Shown in pieces: positions 15,842 to 22,269 of a stretch of 36,196 bases of DNA. Position 1 is the first letter of the stretch, and each line of letters starts with the position of its first letter. This DNA comes from a virus. The position numbers and the translations under genes were made by a program. The stretch lies in the IMG/VR virus record IMGVR_UViG_3300030329_002278, positions 1 through 36,196 of that record, one strand, 5' to 3'. The notes under the pieces are model-generated. The model had not been told where the DNA came from and made no database searches. It saw only the letters and a list, made by a program, of their open reading frames with translations.

Positions 15842-16035
15842 AAGTCATTTTAATTATTAGCTTATTCCTTTTCGGTTGCGCTTCATCAAATTCCACACCT
15901 AAAGTTGGATGTTATGGTTATTGGAAAGAAGATAAACCATGGCGTGGTACCAACTTCAATAGAAAAGGTTACGTAAGACCCTACCGCCAATGTGTTGAAG
16001 AAAACACACCATACCGTAATTTATTCCCTGACTAA
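15829..16035 (+). CDS. Small lipoprotein in lysis region (outer spanin candidate)
   Basis: A 68-residue protein with a lipoprotein signal: a short basic start, a hydrophobic core (VILIISLFLF) and a lipobox ending in Cys (LFGC, Cys at about residue 17). The mature part has two more Cys residues and is aromatic (YGYWKEDKPWRG). Start ATG 15829 lies inside the endolysin gene; a TTG at 15838 overlaps the endolysin stop as TTGA and is the alternative start. Placement after the endolysin suggests an Rz1-like outer-membrane spanin, although it is not proline-rich and no clear Rz partner was found. The membrane proteins at 14542 and 14837 could be partners. Confidence 0.6.
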   Translation: MDLLKVILIISLFLFGCASSNSTPKVGCYGYWKEDKPWRGTNFNRKGYVRPYRQCVEENTPYRNLFPD

Positions 16036-16040
16036 TATGA

Positions 16041-16123
16041 AAAGGCAATAATCTTTTAACTTCTTTGCCTTTCCTGCCATCAAAAAGCAAAATCCCCCCA
16101 ACTATTACTAGCCAGAGGGATTT
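16041..16123. terminator. Convergent bidirectional terminator region
   Basis: It lies between the + strand lipoprotein and the minus strand metallopeptidase. The first inverted repeat is AAAGGCAA (16041-16048) with TTGCCTTT (16065-16072). The second is AAATCCC (16090-16096) with GGGATTT (16117-16123), followed by tttgtttatttattt on + and by ttttgcttttt on minus. The U-rich tails on both strands support termination in both directions, although the second loop is long. Confidence 0.6.
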
Positions 16124-16129
16124 GTTTAT

Positions 16130-16513
16130 TTATTTAAGTTCTTCCGAATGTTCACAGATTTCCCTTTTGATCCTTTCAATTTGATCAGGCTCTAAAGGGT
16201 CGCTTCTAAATTGCGCATGCTTATAACCATAATTGTGCATCAATTCGTGAGCAAACAGTTGGGCAATTCTACTAAGGTAATTAATATGCGGAGAACTGTT
16301 TAATGAAAGGAACATATCCCATCCTGTATGATTGTTACCAATCCACATAGGGTAAAATGCTCTCCCACTATTCCTGCCATTCCGAACTACTACTCGAAGT
16401 TGCTTCCATTGAGGTAGCCTACCTTCTCGTAATGCAATTAAATAGTGAACTAAACCAAACAACTTTTTTAACTTCTTTGTTTGGTATACGGAAGTATTCT
16501 TGATTATCCTCAT
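16130..16513 (-). CDS. Zinc metallopeptidase with HExxHxxGxxH motif
   Basis: The only minus-strand gene. A 127-residue protein with the extended zinc motif HELMHNYGYKH (H89, E90, H93, G96, H99), which matches the metzincin signature HExxHxxGxxH. SprT-like phage peptidases also carry HExxH, and the size fits a minimal catalytic domain. The start at 16513 is chosen because cAGGAGAGaaat stands directly before it; an open frame runs on to 16570 without a better ribosome site. No signal peptide, so it should act inside the host, perhaps on a host regulator or phage protein. Its own strong promoter (16590-16618) faces away from the replication genes. Substrate unknown. Confidence 0.75.
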   Translation of the reverse strand: MRIIKNTSVYQTKKLKKLFGLVHYLIALREGRLPQWKQLRVVVRNGRNSGRAFYPMWIGNNHTGWDMFLSLNSSPHINYLSRIAQLFAHELMHNYGYKHAQFRSDPLEPDQIERIKREICEHSEELK

Positions 16514-16589
16514 ATTTCTCTCCTGTATTGAGGTTGTCAAAGAACTTGCTAAAGGGAAAACTAGACCCATTTCTAATTTTCCTACTTTT

Positions 16590-16618
16590 AGTATACCTTA
16601 TCTGTTTCAAAATGTAAA
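16590..16618 (-). promoter_or_regulatory. Sigma-70-type promoter for the metallopeptidase gene
   Basis: On the minus strand: -35 TTTACA (16613-16618), 17-bp spacer, -10 TATACT (16590-16595). Both boxes match the consensus 5 of 6 and are identical to those of the divergent + promoter at 16761-16789. Distance to the start codon is about 76 bp. Confidence 0.8.
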
Positions 16619-16631
16619 GCTTTTTATTTTT

Positions 16632-16720
16632 TAATATCAGTTACTTACAGGTTTCGGTAAAATTAAAGTGCGTAATATCAATTAGTTGTGTCAGGGAAAA
16701 AATTATTTTCGGCTAATTTT
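16632..16720. promoter_or_regulatory. Candidate operators between the divergent promoters
   Basis: Two direct copies of a 15-bp site, TAATATCAGTTACTT (16632-16646) and TAATATCAATTAGTT (16673-16687), match at 12 of 15 bases and start 41 bp apart, about four helical turns. A perfect inverted repeat follows: AAAATTA (16699-16705) with TAATTTT (16714-16720). These are good candidates for binding by a regulator; the ribbon-helix-helix-type protein at 19751 is one possible binder. Confidence 0.4.
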
Positions 16721-16730
16721 GGGGTTAAAT

Positions 16731-16778
16731 AAAAAAAAGTAAAAAAAAGTAAAAAAAAGCTTTACAAAGTAAAAAAAA
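16731..16778. repeat. Phased A-tracts upstream of the early promoter
   Basis: Runs of eight A bases start at 16731, 16741, 16751 and 16771. The first three repeat with an exact 10-bp period (A8GT, A8GT, A8GC). Phased A-tracts bend DNA, and A-rich DNA just upstream of -35 works as an UP element. The region could also help DNA unwinding. Confidence 0.7.
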
Positions 16779-16789
16779 TAAAATATACT
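16761..16789 (+). promoter_or_regulatory. Early promoter (sigma-70 type)
   Basis: -35 TTTACA (16761-16766), 17-bp spacer, -10 TATACT (16784-16789), identical in both boxes to the divergent minus promoter. It directly follows the phased A-tracts. The first gene downstream starts at 16865, so the leader is about 70 nt. It should drive the replication arm. Confidence 0.8.
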
Positions 16790-16814
16790 AAATGAAAAAC
16801 GCAATTTTCCAAGA

Positions 16815-16824
16815 CCCGATCGGG
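16815..16824. promoter_or_regulatory. Palindrome CCCGATCGGG in the early leader
   Basis: A perfect 10-bp palindrome of high GC in a very AT-rich leader, about 20 bp after the expected transcription start. It may be an operator or a site for a host factor. Confidence 0.35.
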
Positions 16825-16864
16825 CAATAACGTTCATCGGTAACAATCAAGTAAAGAGGTAAAT

Positions 16865-17287
16865 ATGAAAAAAGCAACCCAAGAAACTCTAGCAAAACTG
16901 GCTAAGAGAATTGATTGGAAATCACGAACCAAGAGTAATGAATCATGGAGGAAATGGCTGGATGCCGTAAATGAATTTATGGGTATGTGCGATAAATGGC
17001 AGTTGCATTATCTGATTCCAGAAAAAACTATGGGCAAACACAAAATTGAATGTGGTGAAATTGTGGGAAAGGTGCCGATAGAAGAACAAATCAAATCAAT
17101 TAAAAGTAGCCCACGAAGTCAAACTAGGTGGATTCAATATCAGAATGTTGAATATAATTGTGCAAGGCATTTGGCTGATAACGAAAATCCATATATTAAC
17201 GAACTTCGCAAGAAGATAACCAATTTGGCTGAAAATAGAGATTACGCCAAATATTTTATTTACACACTAGAGCAGGAGGTAATATGA
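16865..17287 (+). CDS. First early gene, unknown function
   Basis: A 140-residue basic protein behind the early promoter with ribosome site agagg. It is rich in Lys, Trp and Asn (WKSRTKSNESWRKWLDAV; SSPRSQTRWIQYQNVEYNC), has no membrane segment or catalytic motif that I recognise, and overlaps the next gene by 4 bp (ATGA). As the first transcribed gene it is a candidate for host takeover or counter-defence, but that is position only. Confidence 0.7.
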   Translation: MKKATQETLAKLAKRIDWKSRTKSNESWRKWLDAVNEFMGMCDKWQLHYLIPEKTMGKHKIECGEIVGKVPIEEQIKSIKSSPRSQTRWIQYQNVEYNCARHLADNENPYINELRKKITNLAENRDYAKYFIYTLEQEVI

Positions 17288-17526
17288 GAATGTTATTAAG
17301 CAGGAGGGTAATTCCTGAAACTGAGCGAGTTGACTTTTTGGGTCAACCGCTTGCATCTGGCAGTGACGTTCATAGATTTGAGATTCGTTTTTATCGTCAC
17401 GGTAAAAAATCCAGTTATGCAACTTTCCCAAATAAGCAGGAGTGGGAACGTAACTGGAATAATTTAAAAGAGTGGATCAAGCAAGACGAAAATAGGTTGC
17501 CTTGTCTTTTTCCAAATTGTTATTAA
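17284..17526 (+). CDS. Small early protein, unknown function
   Basis: An 80-residue protein (MRMLLSRRVIPETERVDFLG...), co-translated with the gene upstream through an ATGA overlap. Beta-rich first half (HRFEIRFYRHGKKSSYATF) and helical second half (EWERNWNNLKEWIKQDE). It ends in CLFPNCY. I do not recognise a family. Confidence 0.65.
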   Translation: MRMLLSRRVIPETERVDFLGQPLASGSDVHRFEIRFYRHGKKSSYATFPNKQEWERNWNNLKEWIKQDENRLPCLFPNCY

Positions 17527-17547
17527 CCAAAAAAACAGGAGAACAAT

Positions 17548-18333
17548 ATGAGTACTTTATGTGTAGAAAAAAAAGTTGACATGAAACAACTGGCAAAAAT
17601 CAAAACGCCAAAACCAACCAAAACATGGAGCCCAGTTGGGCATGATGTTTTAGTAAATCAAATCTTAGGTCAAATTGACAAGATGCCTAATTTTGATTTA
17701 GCTGACGAGCCAGAACTTGGAACAAGTCATGATGATTTGAGGTGCTTTGGTCTGATGAAATTGAAATCCACATCTTCCGAATTTTGTATGACTGTGGGTT
17801 TCAGGAATTCGCATGATAAAGCATTCGGAATTGCAATGTATGGTGGGGCATCTGTTTTTATCTGTTCCAATTTACAAGCATTCGGTGATTATGCTTTGAC
17901 AACTAAACATACTTCATTAGTCATGGATCGACTGCCAATTTTAATTCAGGATGGATTGAAGGATATCGAAATTGACGGCAAGGTGAATGAGGATAGGATT
18001 GAGACTTATAAAAAGTTTGAAATCGGCTCTCCTGCTGAAATTCATGATTACATGATTCAATCTATGGATAAAAATATAATTCCTTCTGACAAGATTGGTA
18101 AGGTCTTGAATGAATGGAGGATTCCGAGGCATGAGGAATTTGAGCCACGAAATATGTGGAGTTTTAATAATTGCTACACTGAGGTGTTTAAGGAATACAA
18201 AAGCCCTGAGCAACTTAATCATCGTTCAATAGCATTGACTAAGGTCATGGATGAATGGACTCTCTTTGACCCTGCTAAGGAACGTGAGAAGTATGTTCCT
18301 GTAGAACCTGAGGAACTGGCGGTTGCCGCTTAG
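17548..18333 (+). CDS. DUF932-family phage/plasmid protein
   Basis: A 261-residue protein with good ribosome site (acaggag). It shows the DUF932 layout: a start region with WSPVGHDVLVNQIL, then GFRNSHDKAFGIAMYGGASVFICSNLQAFGD (around residues 90-120, cited as one region), and KHTSLVMDRLPILIQDGL. Members occur in phages and plasmids near replication or recombination genes; no enzymatic role is firmly known. A large hairpin follows directly after its stop codon. Confidence 0.8.
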   Translation: MSTLCVEKKVDMKQLAKIKTPKPTKTWSPVGHDVLVNQILGQIDKMPNFDLADEPELGTSHDDLRCFGLMKLKSTSSEFCMTVGFRNSHDKAFGIAMYGGASVFICSNLQAFGDYALTTKHTSLVMDRLPILIQDGLKDIEIDGKVNEDRIETYKKFEIGSPAEIHDYMIQSMDKNIIPSDKIGKVLNEWRIPRHEEFEPRNMWSFNNCYTEVFKEYKSPEQLNHRSIALTKVMDEWTLFDPAKEREKYVPVEPEELAVAA

Positions 18334-18387
18334 TTGTCACAGCGTTAAGCACCTTGTGTGTCGCAGGGTGCTTATAGATGCTGACAA
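18334..18387 (+). terminator. Large hairpin after DUF932 gene (attenuator or RNA processing candidate)
   Basis: The outer arms TTGTCA (18334-18339) and TGACAA (18382-18387) and the inner arms TAAGCACC (18346-18353) and GGTGCTTA (18367-18374) form a long hairpin starting right at the stop codon. Extra pairs (T-G, T-A) extend the inner stem to about 10 bp with a 9-base loop. No T-run follows, so it is not a classical intrinsic terminator. It may stabilise the upstream mRNA end. Confidence 0.55.
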
Positions 18388-18425
18388 TGTAGTCTCATCA
18401 ATCAACAATAATTTAGGAGGTAAAT

Positions 18426-18881
18426 ATGAGTACAAATTCATTTATTGCAATTCAAAAGAAAAACGCAAGCATTATAAGCACTTATGTACATTGGGATGGT
18501 TCGCCAGAAGGTGTTGGTCATACGTTATTAAAATATTATTCTGATAAGAGATCGGCAACCGAAGTTTGTAAACTTGGTTACATTTCATCATTATATCCAA
18601 GCATACAACAAACTAAGGAAGAATCTGCTCATAATGAGGAGCCAATCAAGCATGAAGATTTTGAGGCATTTGAAGATAAACTTTGGAGTGGCATCGAATA
18701 TATTTATTTGTATGTGCCATCAGAAAATGGTTACGGAGGATTACAAGGTGATCTTGATAGTGACCAAGTTGGTTATTGGTTGTTTAAAAAAGTAGCTTCT
18801 TCCAAATTAAATGGCAGGAGTGGGATTGATTCCCTTTATCCTTTAGAAATGGAAATTGCAAATTACAAGGAGGGAATATGA
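18426..18881 (+). CDS. Conserved phage protein of the 'CHWDGxPEGVG' type
   Basis: A 151-residue protein. The start (MSTNSFIAIQKKNASIISTY) and VHWDGSPEGVGHTLLKYYSD match a conserved family found in many phages, which reads about 'MSTRSyIGi...YcHWDGyPe..G..L..yY'. The function of the family is unknown. Ribosome site aggagg before the ATG at 18426. It overlaps the next gene by 4 bp. Confidence 0.7.
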   Translation: MSTNSFIAIQKKNASIISTYVHWDGSPEGVGHTLLKYYSDKRSATEVCKLGYISSLYPSIQQTKEESAHNEEPIKHEDFEAFEDKLWSGIEYIYLYVPSENGYGGLQGDLDSDQVGYWLFKKVASSKLNGRSGIDSLYPLEMEIANYKEGI

Positions 18882-19120
18882 AAAAAGAATTTCCAAGAGA
18901 TAAAATAAAATTAATCATTAAAATTAATGAAGTTAATTTGACTAAATATGAACTTCATGCCTTAGAAGAAGCTCTAGTTTATTTTAGAGATGAATTTACC
19001 ATGATGGATTCAACAATGAAGAAACTTTACGGAGGAATGGCAATGAAAAAAATTCTTCCATCTTTACAACGAAAATTAAGAAAGGCTAGACATAACTTTA
19101 CATTAAAGGAGGAAGTATGA
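18878..19120 (+). CDS. Small helical protein of unknown function
   Basis: An 80-residue basic protein (MKKEFPRDKIKLIIKINEVN...) with helical C-terminus (KKILPSLQRKLRKARHNF). ATGA overlaps with the genes on both sides, behind a ggaggg ribosome site, show that it is translated in an operon. No family recognised. Confidence 0.65.
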   Translation: MKKEFPRDKIKLIIKINEVNLTKYELHALEEALVYFRDEFTMMDSTMKKLYGGMAMKKILPSLQRKLRKARHNFTLKEEV

Positions 19121-19554
19121 AAGCAGTTTATATTTATAATCGTGGGCGTAAAACATTTATTGGCAAACATATCAAGGATGTCATTTATCGTGAGTTTGCG
19201 TTCACTCGTGCAGTTCTCTGGCAAAATAAATCTTTAAGTTTTGATGCCAGAATGCTTGCTTATGCACAGAGTCAGGGTGTGAAAAAATTTGTGTTTACTG
19301 ATACAGTTAAAAGAAAAAGTTACGAAATTGGAATTCGTGCTTTGACAAATAACAGTCATACTGAAGATCATGGTCAAGGGGAACAGTTTTATTTTCCTCT
19401 AGACCTTGCTAAGAAAATTAAATACAAGAAAACACCTTACGTTAAAAAAGAGGTTGTGCTTGAAGACCCAATAAATAGATTCTTGGATGATGGTGATGAT
19501 TTTACTTTTGAAGAACAATTTGAGAACAGCCAGATTGAGGAGGGTCTTGAATGA
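19117..19554 (+). CDS. Early protein of unknown function
   Basis: A 145-residue protein. The first two thirds are mixed and basic (VYIYNRGRKTFIGKHIKDV; KKFVFTDTVKRKSYEIGI); the last third is acidic (LDDGDDFTFEEQFENSQIEE). The layout, a basic domain with an acidic tail, is seen in DNA-binding or DNA-mimic accessory proteins, but I do not recognise a family. Very good ribosome site (aaggagg). Confidence 0.65.
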   Translation: MKAVYIYNRGRKTFIGKHIKDVIYREFAFTRAVLWQNKSLSFDARMLAYAQSQGVKKFVFTDTVKRKSYEIGIRALTNNSHTEDHGQGEQFYFPLDLAKKIKYKKTPYVKKEVVLEDPINRFLDDGDDFTFEEQFENSQIEEGLE

Positions 19555-19754
19555 CTAATAATAGTTTATTGAATAAAATTAATAAAAATATTGAAAAGGT
19601 ATTTCAACAAGAAATTGATGAGATGTTTGAATATTATGGTGGTCAAAATGCACCATTTGAAGAAATTAATAGGATAGAAATGTACAGGGATTTGGCGATG
19701 GGAGTTATTGACAAATTCAAAATTAATACAAACCTAAAACGAGGAGTAAAATGA
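19551..19754 (+). CDS. Small early protein
   Basis: A 67-residue helical protein (KINKNIEKVFQQEIDEMFEY...) with ATGA overlaps with the genes on both sides. No Cys or membrane segment. No family recognised. Possibly works with the ribbon-helix-helix-type protein encoded next. Confidence 0.6.
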   Translation: MTNNSLLNKINKNIEKVFQQEIDEMFEYYGGQNAPFEEINRIEMYRDLAMGVIDKFKINTNLKRGVK

Positions 19755-19954
19755 AAGTCAGAAAAATGTTATCCATAACCGCAGAAACCCATGATGCCTT
19801 GTTTAAGTTTTTGGCAGATCAGAAAAAAACACAAGGATTAAAGATTACGGCAAGTTCTTTTGCTGAACACGCTATTAAAACAGCCATTGAACGCCAAAAC
19901 GCTTCAAATCGATCGTGGGCAATAGATAACAATTCGACAAGGGTAAGTGGTTAG
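19751..19954 (+). CDS. Ribbon-helix-helix-type DNA-binding protein candidate
   Basis: A 67-residue protein with the layout of Arc/CopG-like regulators: a basic strand (VRKMLSITAET), helix 1 (HDALFKFLADQKK), a turn with ITASS, helix 2 (FAEHAIKTAIERQ). The pattern 'I....H..L..F......t.S..e.ai..ai' is typical. It may repress the early promoter region or bind the 29-bp motif that lies 8 bp after its stop codon. The binding site is inference. Confidence 0.55.
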   Translation: MKVRKMLSITAETHDALFKFLADQKKTQGLKITASSFAEHAIKTAIERQNASNRSWAIDNNSTRVSG

Positions 19955-19961
19955 GCCACCC

Positions 19962-19990
19962 CTGTTTCTTTTGTTACAGGACGTTCTGAA
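19962..19990 (-). repeat. 29-bp bipartite motif, divergent copy 3
   Basis: On the minus strand it reads TTCAGAACGT, CCTGTAAC, AAAAGAAACAG, matching copy 1 at 23 of 29 bases. On the + strand it contains CCTGT...ACAGG, a short inverted repeat. It lies between the ribbon-helix-helix candidate and the RusA gene. On its own this match could be chance. Confidence 0.3.
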
Positions 19991-20013
19991 GGTCTTATTC
20001 GGAGGATTTTTAT

Positions 20014-20436
20014 ATGATTATGCCAAATAAAGGGAAAATCTTAAAATATAGTCAAAAACAAATATCACATGAAATGGTATTAAAAATTAATCCAGTTTCA
20101 AAACCAAGAATGACTCATGCAGATAGATGGAAGTCAAGACCAGTTGTAATGAAATATTGGAATTATCGTGATGAAGTTTTTTATGGTGCTTTAGCACAGG
20201 GATATCGACCATCTTATGAATTGTCTATGGATTTTGTTTTACCCATGCCTAAATCTTGGTCAAAAAAAAAGCAGGAAGAAATGAATAACACTCCGCATAA
20301 AAATACTCCCGACATAGATAATTTGGCTAAAGGAATTTTAGATGCCTTATTTGAAGAAGATAAAGAAGTTAATAAAATTGTTGTCACCAAAACATGGGGC
20401 AAACAAGGATCAATCACAATTAAAAATTTGAGGTAA
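20014..20436 (+). CDS. rusA: RusA-family Holliday junction resolvase
   Basis: A 140-residue endonuclease that resolves four-way DNA junctions before packaging. The family core PDIDNLAKGILDAL (residues 99-112) gives the catalytic Asp pair D100 and D102, and LFEEDKEVNKI adds the third acidic site near D116. The start region KPRMTHADRW with basic residues fits RusA. The ATG at 20014 has ggagg eight bases upstream. This phage has no other recombinase, so junctions may be made by host enzymes. Confidence 0.9.
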   Translation: MIMPNKGKILKYSQKQISHEMVLKINPVSKPRMTHADRWKSRPVVMKYWNYRDEVFYGALAQGYRPSYELSMDFVLPMPKSWSKKKQEEMNNTPHKNTPDIDNLAKGILDALFEEDKEVNKIVVTKTWGKQGSITIKNLR

Positions 20437-20680
20437 TTTGTTTAAAAATACACGATTTGCTTCGGGTTGCCCATACCTCTATACTGCAGGGTCTTTACGC
20501 TCTTTTTTCCCCTTGCAGTTTAATCGGGCGCAATCAATACGTAGTGGAAGTATGAGGTTGTCATATCCAGTGCCTCACCACAATCTTCCGACTAGTTCTC
20601 ATATTGCTAGTAAGCACCCTTGCTCTACCACGATGCCTGAAGCAAATCACTTAATCTTAACCACACATGGAGAGAGTGGC
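20437..20680 (+). other. GC-richer, structured segment without a convincing gene
   Basis: It is open in one frame from a TTG at 20438 into the zinc protein, but the encoded 81 residues do not look like a protein domain (many Ser, Pro, His and Arg). The DNA is clearly less AT-rich than its neighbours. It contains hairpins: ACTGCAGGG (20483-20491) with CCCTTGCAGT (20510-20519), and TGAGG with CCTCA near 20551-20577. It could be a structured RNA, a leader, or an inserted piece of foreign DNA. Confidence 0.4.
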
Positions 20681-21376
20681 ATGAAAGTTGAAAAAATCAT
20701 AATAAACTGCCCTTGGTGCAAGGAGGATTTCAAGGGTCGTTCCTACCAAACATTTTGTACGCAAACCTGTGCTGATAAATCGTATTATTGGCATAAGTCA
20801 AGAGGCTTGAAAAGAGAAAAGCCAGATATTATTTGCGATATTTGTGGGACTCCTTTTAAGCCAAAACGTGATAATGTTAAAAGGTGTTCTGACGTGTGCA
20901 GACAAAAATGGGCAAGACAATTTGCTTATGACAGGGCGCAAAAATTAAAAGAACGAAAAGCAAAAAATGCTCAATACAGGAATTGCATTGTTTGTGGTGA
21001 ATCTTTTATGGTAGGACGTTCACGCAGAACCTGCTCAAGCAAATGCTCAAATAAATATCAAAGGTATTCTGTGAGGCAACGTGCAAAAGTAAGGGCAAAC
21101 CAACAAATGATTGTTGATAATATGGGTCGTTCTGTAATCACATCTTTTGTGGCGATGCCAGAACAAAAACCAATTCCTGTTGGTAAAATAGATTTGAGCT
21201 CAAGCGATGATTTAAAAATAGCAATGGAAAAATTTGTTAAGGAAGGAGGTAAAATTCGCAAATATAAAGATATGGTGGAAGTGGATTTGTTGGAAGATGA
21301 AAACCCACTTGTAATTAAAGAGGATACTGAGGAGGAGATCGAGAGTCAGATTTTTGGAACAGTAACCCTAAAATAA
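20681..21376 (+). CDS. Triple zinc-knuckle protein
   Basis: A 231-residue protein with three evenly spaced four-Cys sites: C10/C13/C26/C30, C52/C55/C69/C73 and C102/C105/C118/C122, each CxxC-x12/13-CxxxC, the treble-clef style. The region between and after them is strongly basic (KLKERKAKNAQYR; RQRAKVRANQQ), pointing to nucleic-acid binding. The C-terminus is acidic (EDTEEEIESQI). Start at 20681 is supported by ggagag six bases upstream. It may be a DNA or RNA binding factor of replication or transcription; family not identified. Confidence 0.7.
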   Translation: MKVEKIIINCPWCKEDFKGRSYQTFCTQTCADKSYYWHKSRGLKREKPDIICDICGTPFKPKRDNVKRCSDVCRQKWARQFAYDRAQKLKERKAKNAQYRNCIVCGESFMVGRSRRTCSSKCSNKYQRYSVRQRAKVRANQQMIVDNMGRSVITSFVAMPEQKPIPVGKIDLSSSDDLKIAMEKFVKEGGKIRKYKDMVEVDLLEDENPLVIKEDTEEEIESQIFGTVTLK

Positions 21377-21432
21377 AACTTTTTATTTTTGTAAACAAAA
21401 GGTAAAATTGAAGTTAACAGGAGGAAATCATT

Positions 21433-21735
21433 ATGAGTAAATACGAAGAAGATAGAATTTATAGAAAAGCATTCCATGAAATGGGCAGGTATACTCCTAA
21501 TTGGGTTACTGATACTTGGAATTTGCCAAGTGGTGATAAAAACCCCAAACCTGAACATCCCGATAATCGCACTCCTGAAGAAAAAGAGGCATCTCGTTTA
21601 TATTGGACTGAAGGTAATACCCATCGTGCTTCATATTTAGCGAGGCTTGGTTATAAACTGAAGGAAAATGAATGCGAATATTGCCTAAGAATTAAAAAAA
21701 CTGATAATCATAAATGTAATAATTATGATACATAA
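21433..21735 (+). CDS. Small protein with C-terminal Cys motif
   Basis: A 100-residue protein with ribosome site acaggagg. The first half is Tyr/Trp/Asn-rich (WVTDTWNLPSGDKNPK); the end holds CEYC and a third Cys (NHKCNN), a possible zinc site. The 56-bp gap before it is A/T-rich. No family recognised. Confidence 0.6.
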   Translation: MSKYEEDRIYRKAFHEMGRYTPNWVTDTWNLPSGDKNPKPEHPDNRTPEEKEASRLYWTEGNTHRASYLARLGYKLKENECEYCLRIKKTDNHKCNNYDT

Positions 21736-21755
21736 ATTCTTATTTGGAGGTAAAC

Positions 21756-21932
21756 ATGGATGTGTTAGGACAAAAGGAAATTTATCAAATTATCAAGGCT
21801 ACTCAAAAAAGAAGAAATGAAAATGCAGAAGGTGATCGAAAGAGAGAGGATGCCAAGAAGAAATATGTTAGATATTTTAGCAAGATTTTCGCTGGATCGG
21901 CTGGCGAAAAAACGAGTGAGCAAGATTCCTAG
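21756..21932 (+). CDS. Small charged protein
   Basis: A 58-residue protein (MDVLGQKEIYQIIKATQKR...), strongly charged and helical (NAEGDRKREDAKKKYVRYF). The ATG at 21756 follows ggagg by six bases; an earlier ATG at 21747 lies inside the ribosome site and is less likely. Function unknown. Confidence 0.5.
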   Translation: MDVLGQKEIYQIIKATQKRRNENAEGDRKREDAKKKYVRYFSKIFAGSAGEKTSEQDS

Positions 21933-21967
21933 AGGCAGGATTCTAGGGATTTACCCACTCGCAAATT

Positions 21968-21993
21968 TCTGGAATACAGGAGAGAGTTCCAGA
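21968..21993 (+). promoter_or_regulatory. Hairpin with a purine-rich loop before the 22021 gene
   Basis: TCTGGAA (21968-21974) pairs perfectly with TTCCAGA (21987-21993). The 12-base loop contains AGGAGAGAG, a strong ribosome-site-like sequence, although the nearest start is 22021. Upstream, TTCCTAGA and TCTAGGGA (about 21926-21952) can form another hairpin. It may be a regulatory leader. Confidence 0.4.
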
Positions 21994-22020
21994 TTAACCA
22001 CTCTTAGTAGAAAGGGTATT

Positions 22021-22269
22021 ATGACTAAAGTCAAGCAAAAAGTTTCAACTGCGGATTCCCCTTTTGGAAAAGCATGGCAGGAAGCTAATCAACTGTTTTA
22101 TGTTGCTGAATTTGAAGCGCATAGGATGGGTGTTACGCCACCAAAAGTTGAAGAGGTAGTTGGTCACCTGTTCCAACTTCGGGATGATTTAGGAAATCCT
22201 AATGACCTTTATCAAATTGCGTTGTCGGAACAATTAAGTAAACTCTCACAGGAGAAAGAAAATGAGTGA
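22021..22269 (+). CDS. Small replication-region protein
   Basis: An 82-residue helical protein (MTKVKQKVSTADSPFGKAWQ...) with ribosome site aaaggg. An open frame reaches back to 21817, but the long form would overlap the previous gene and a hairpin, so ATG 22021 is preferred. It overlaps the SSB-like gene by 8 bp, so the two are co-translated. Possibly an SSB partner; no family recognised. Confidence 0.6.
   Translation: MTKVKQKVSTADSPFGKAWQEANQLFYVAEFEAHRMGVTPPKVEEVVGHLFQLRDDLGNPNDLYQIALSEQLSKLSQEKENE

Noticed and set aside
20567-20579. 13-mer GTCATATCCAGTG shared with the TET/JBP gene near 26816
   Set aside because: A single exact 13-mer is expected by chance several times in 36 kb and the flanks do not align.
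20438-20680. 81-residue N-terminal extension of the zinc-knuckle protein
   Set aside because: It starts at TTG without a ribosome site, has unnatural composition, and a good ATG with ggagag stands at 20681.
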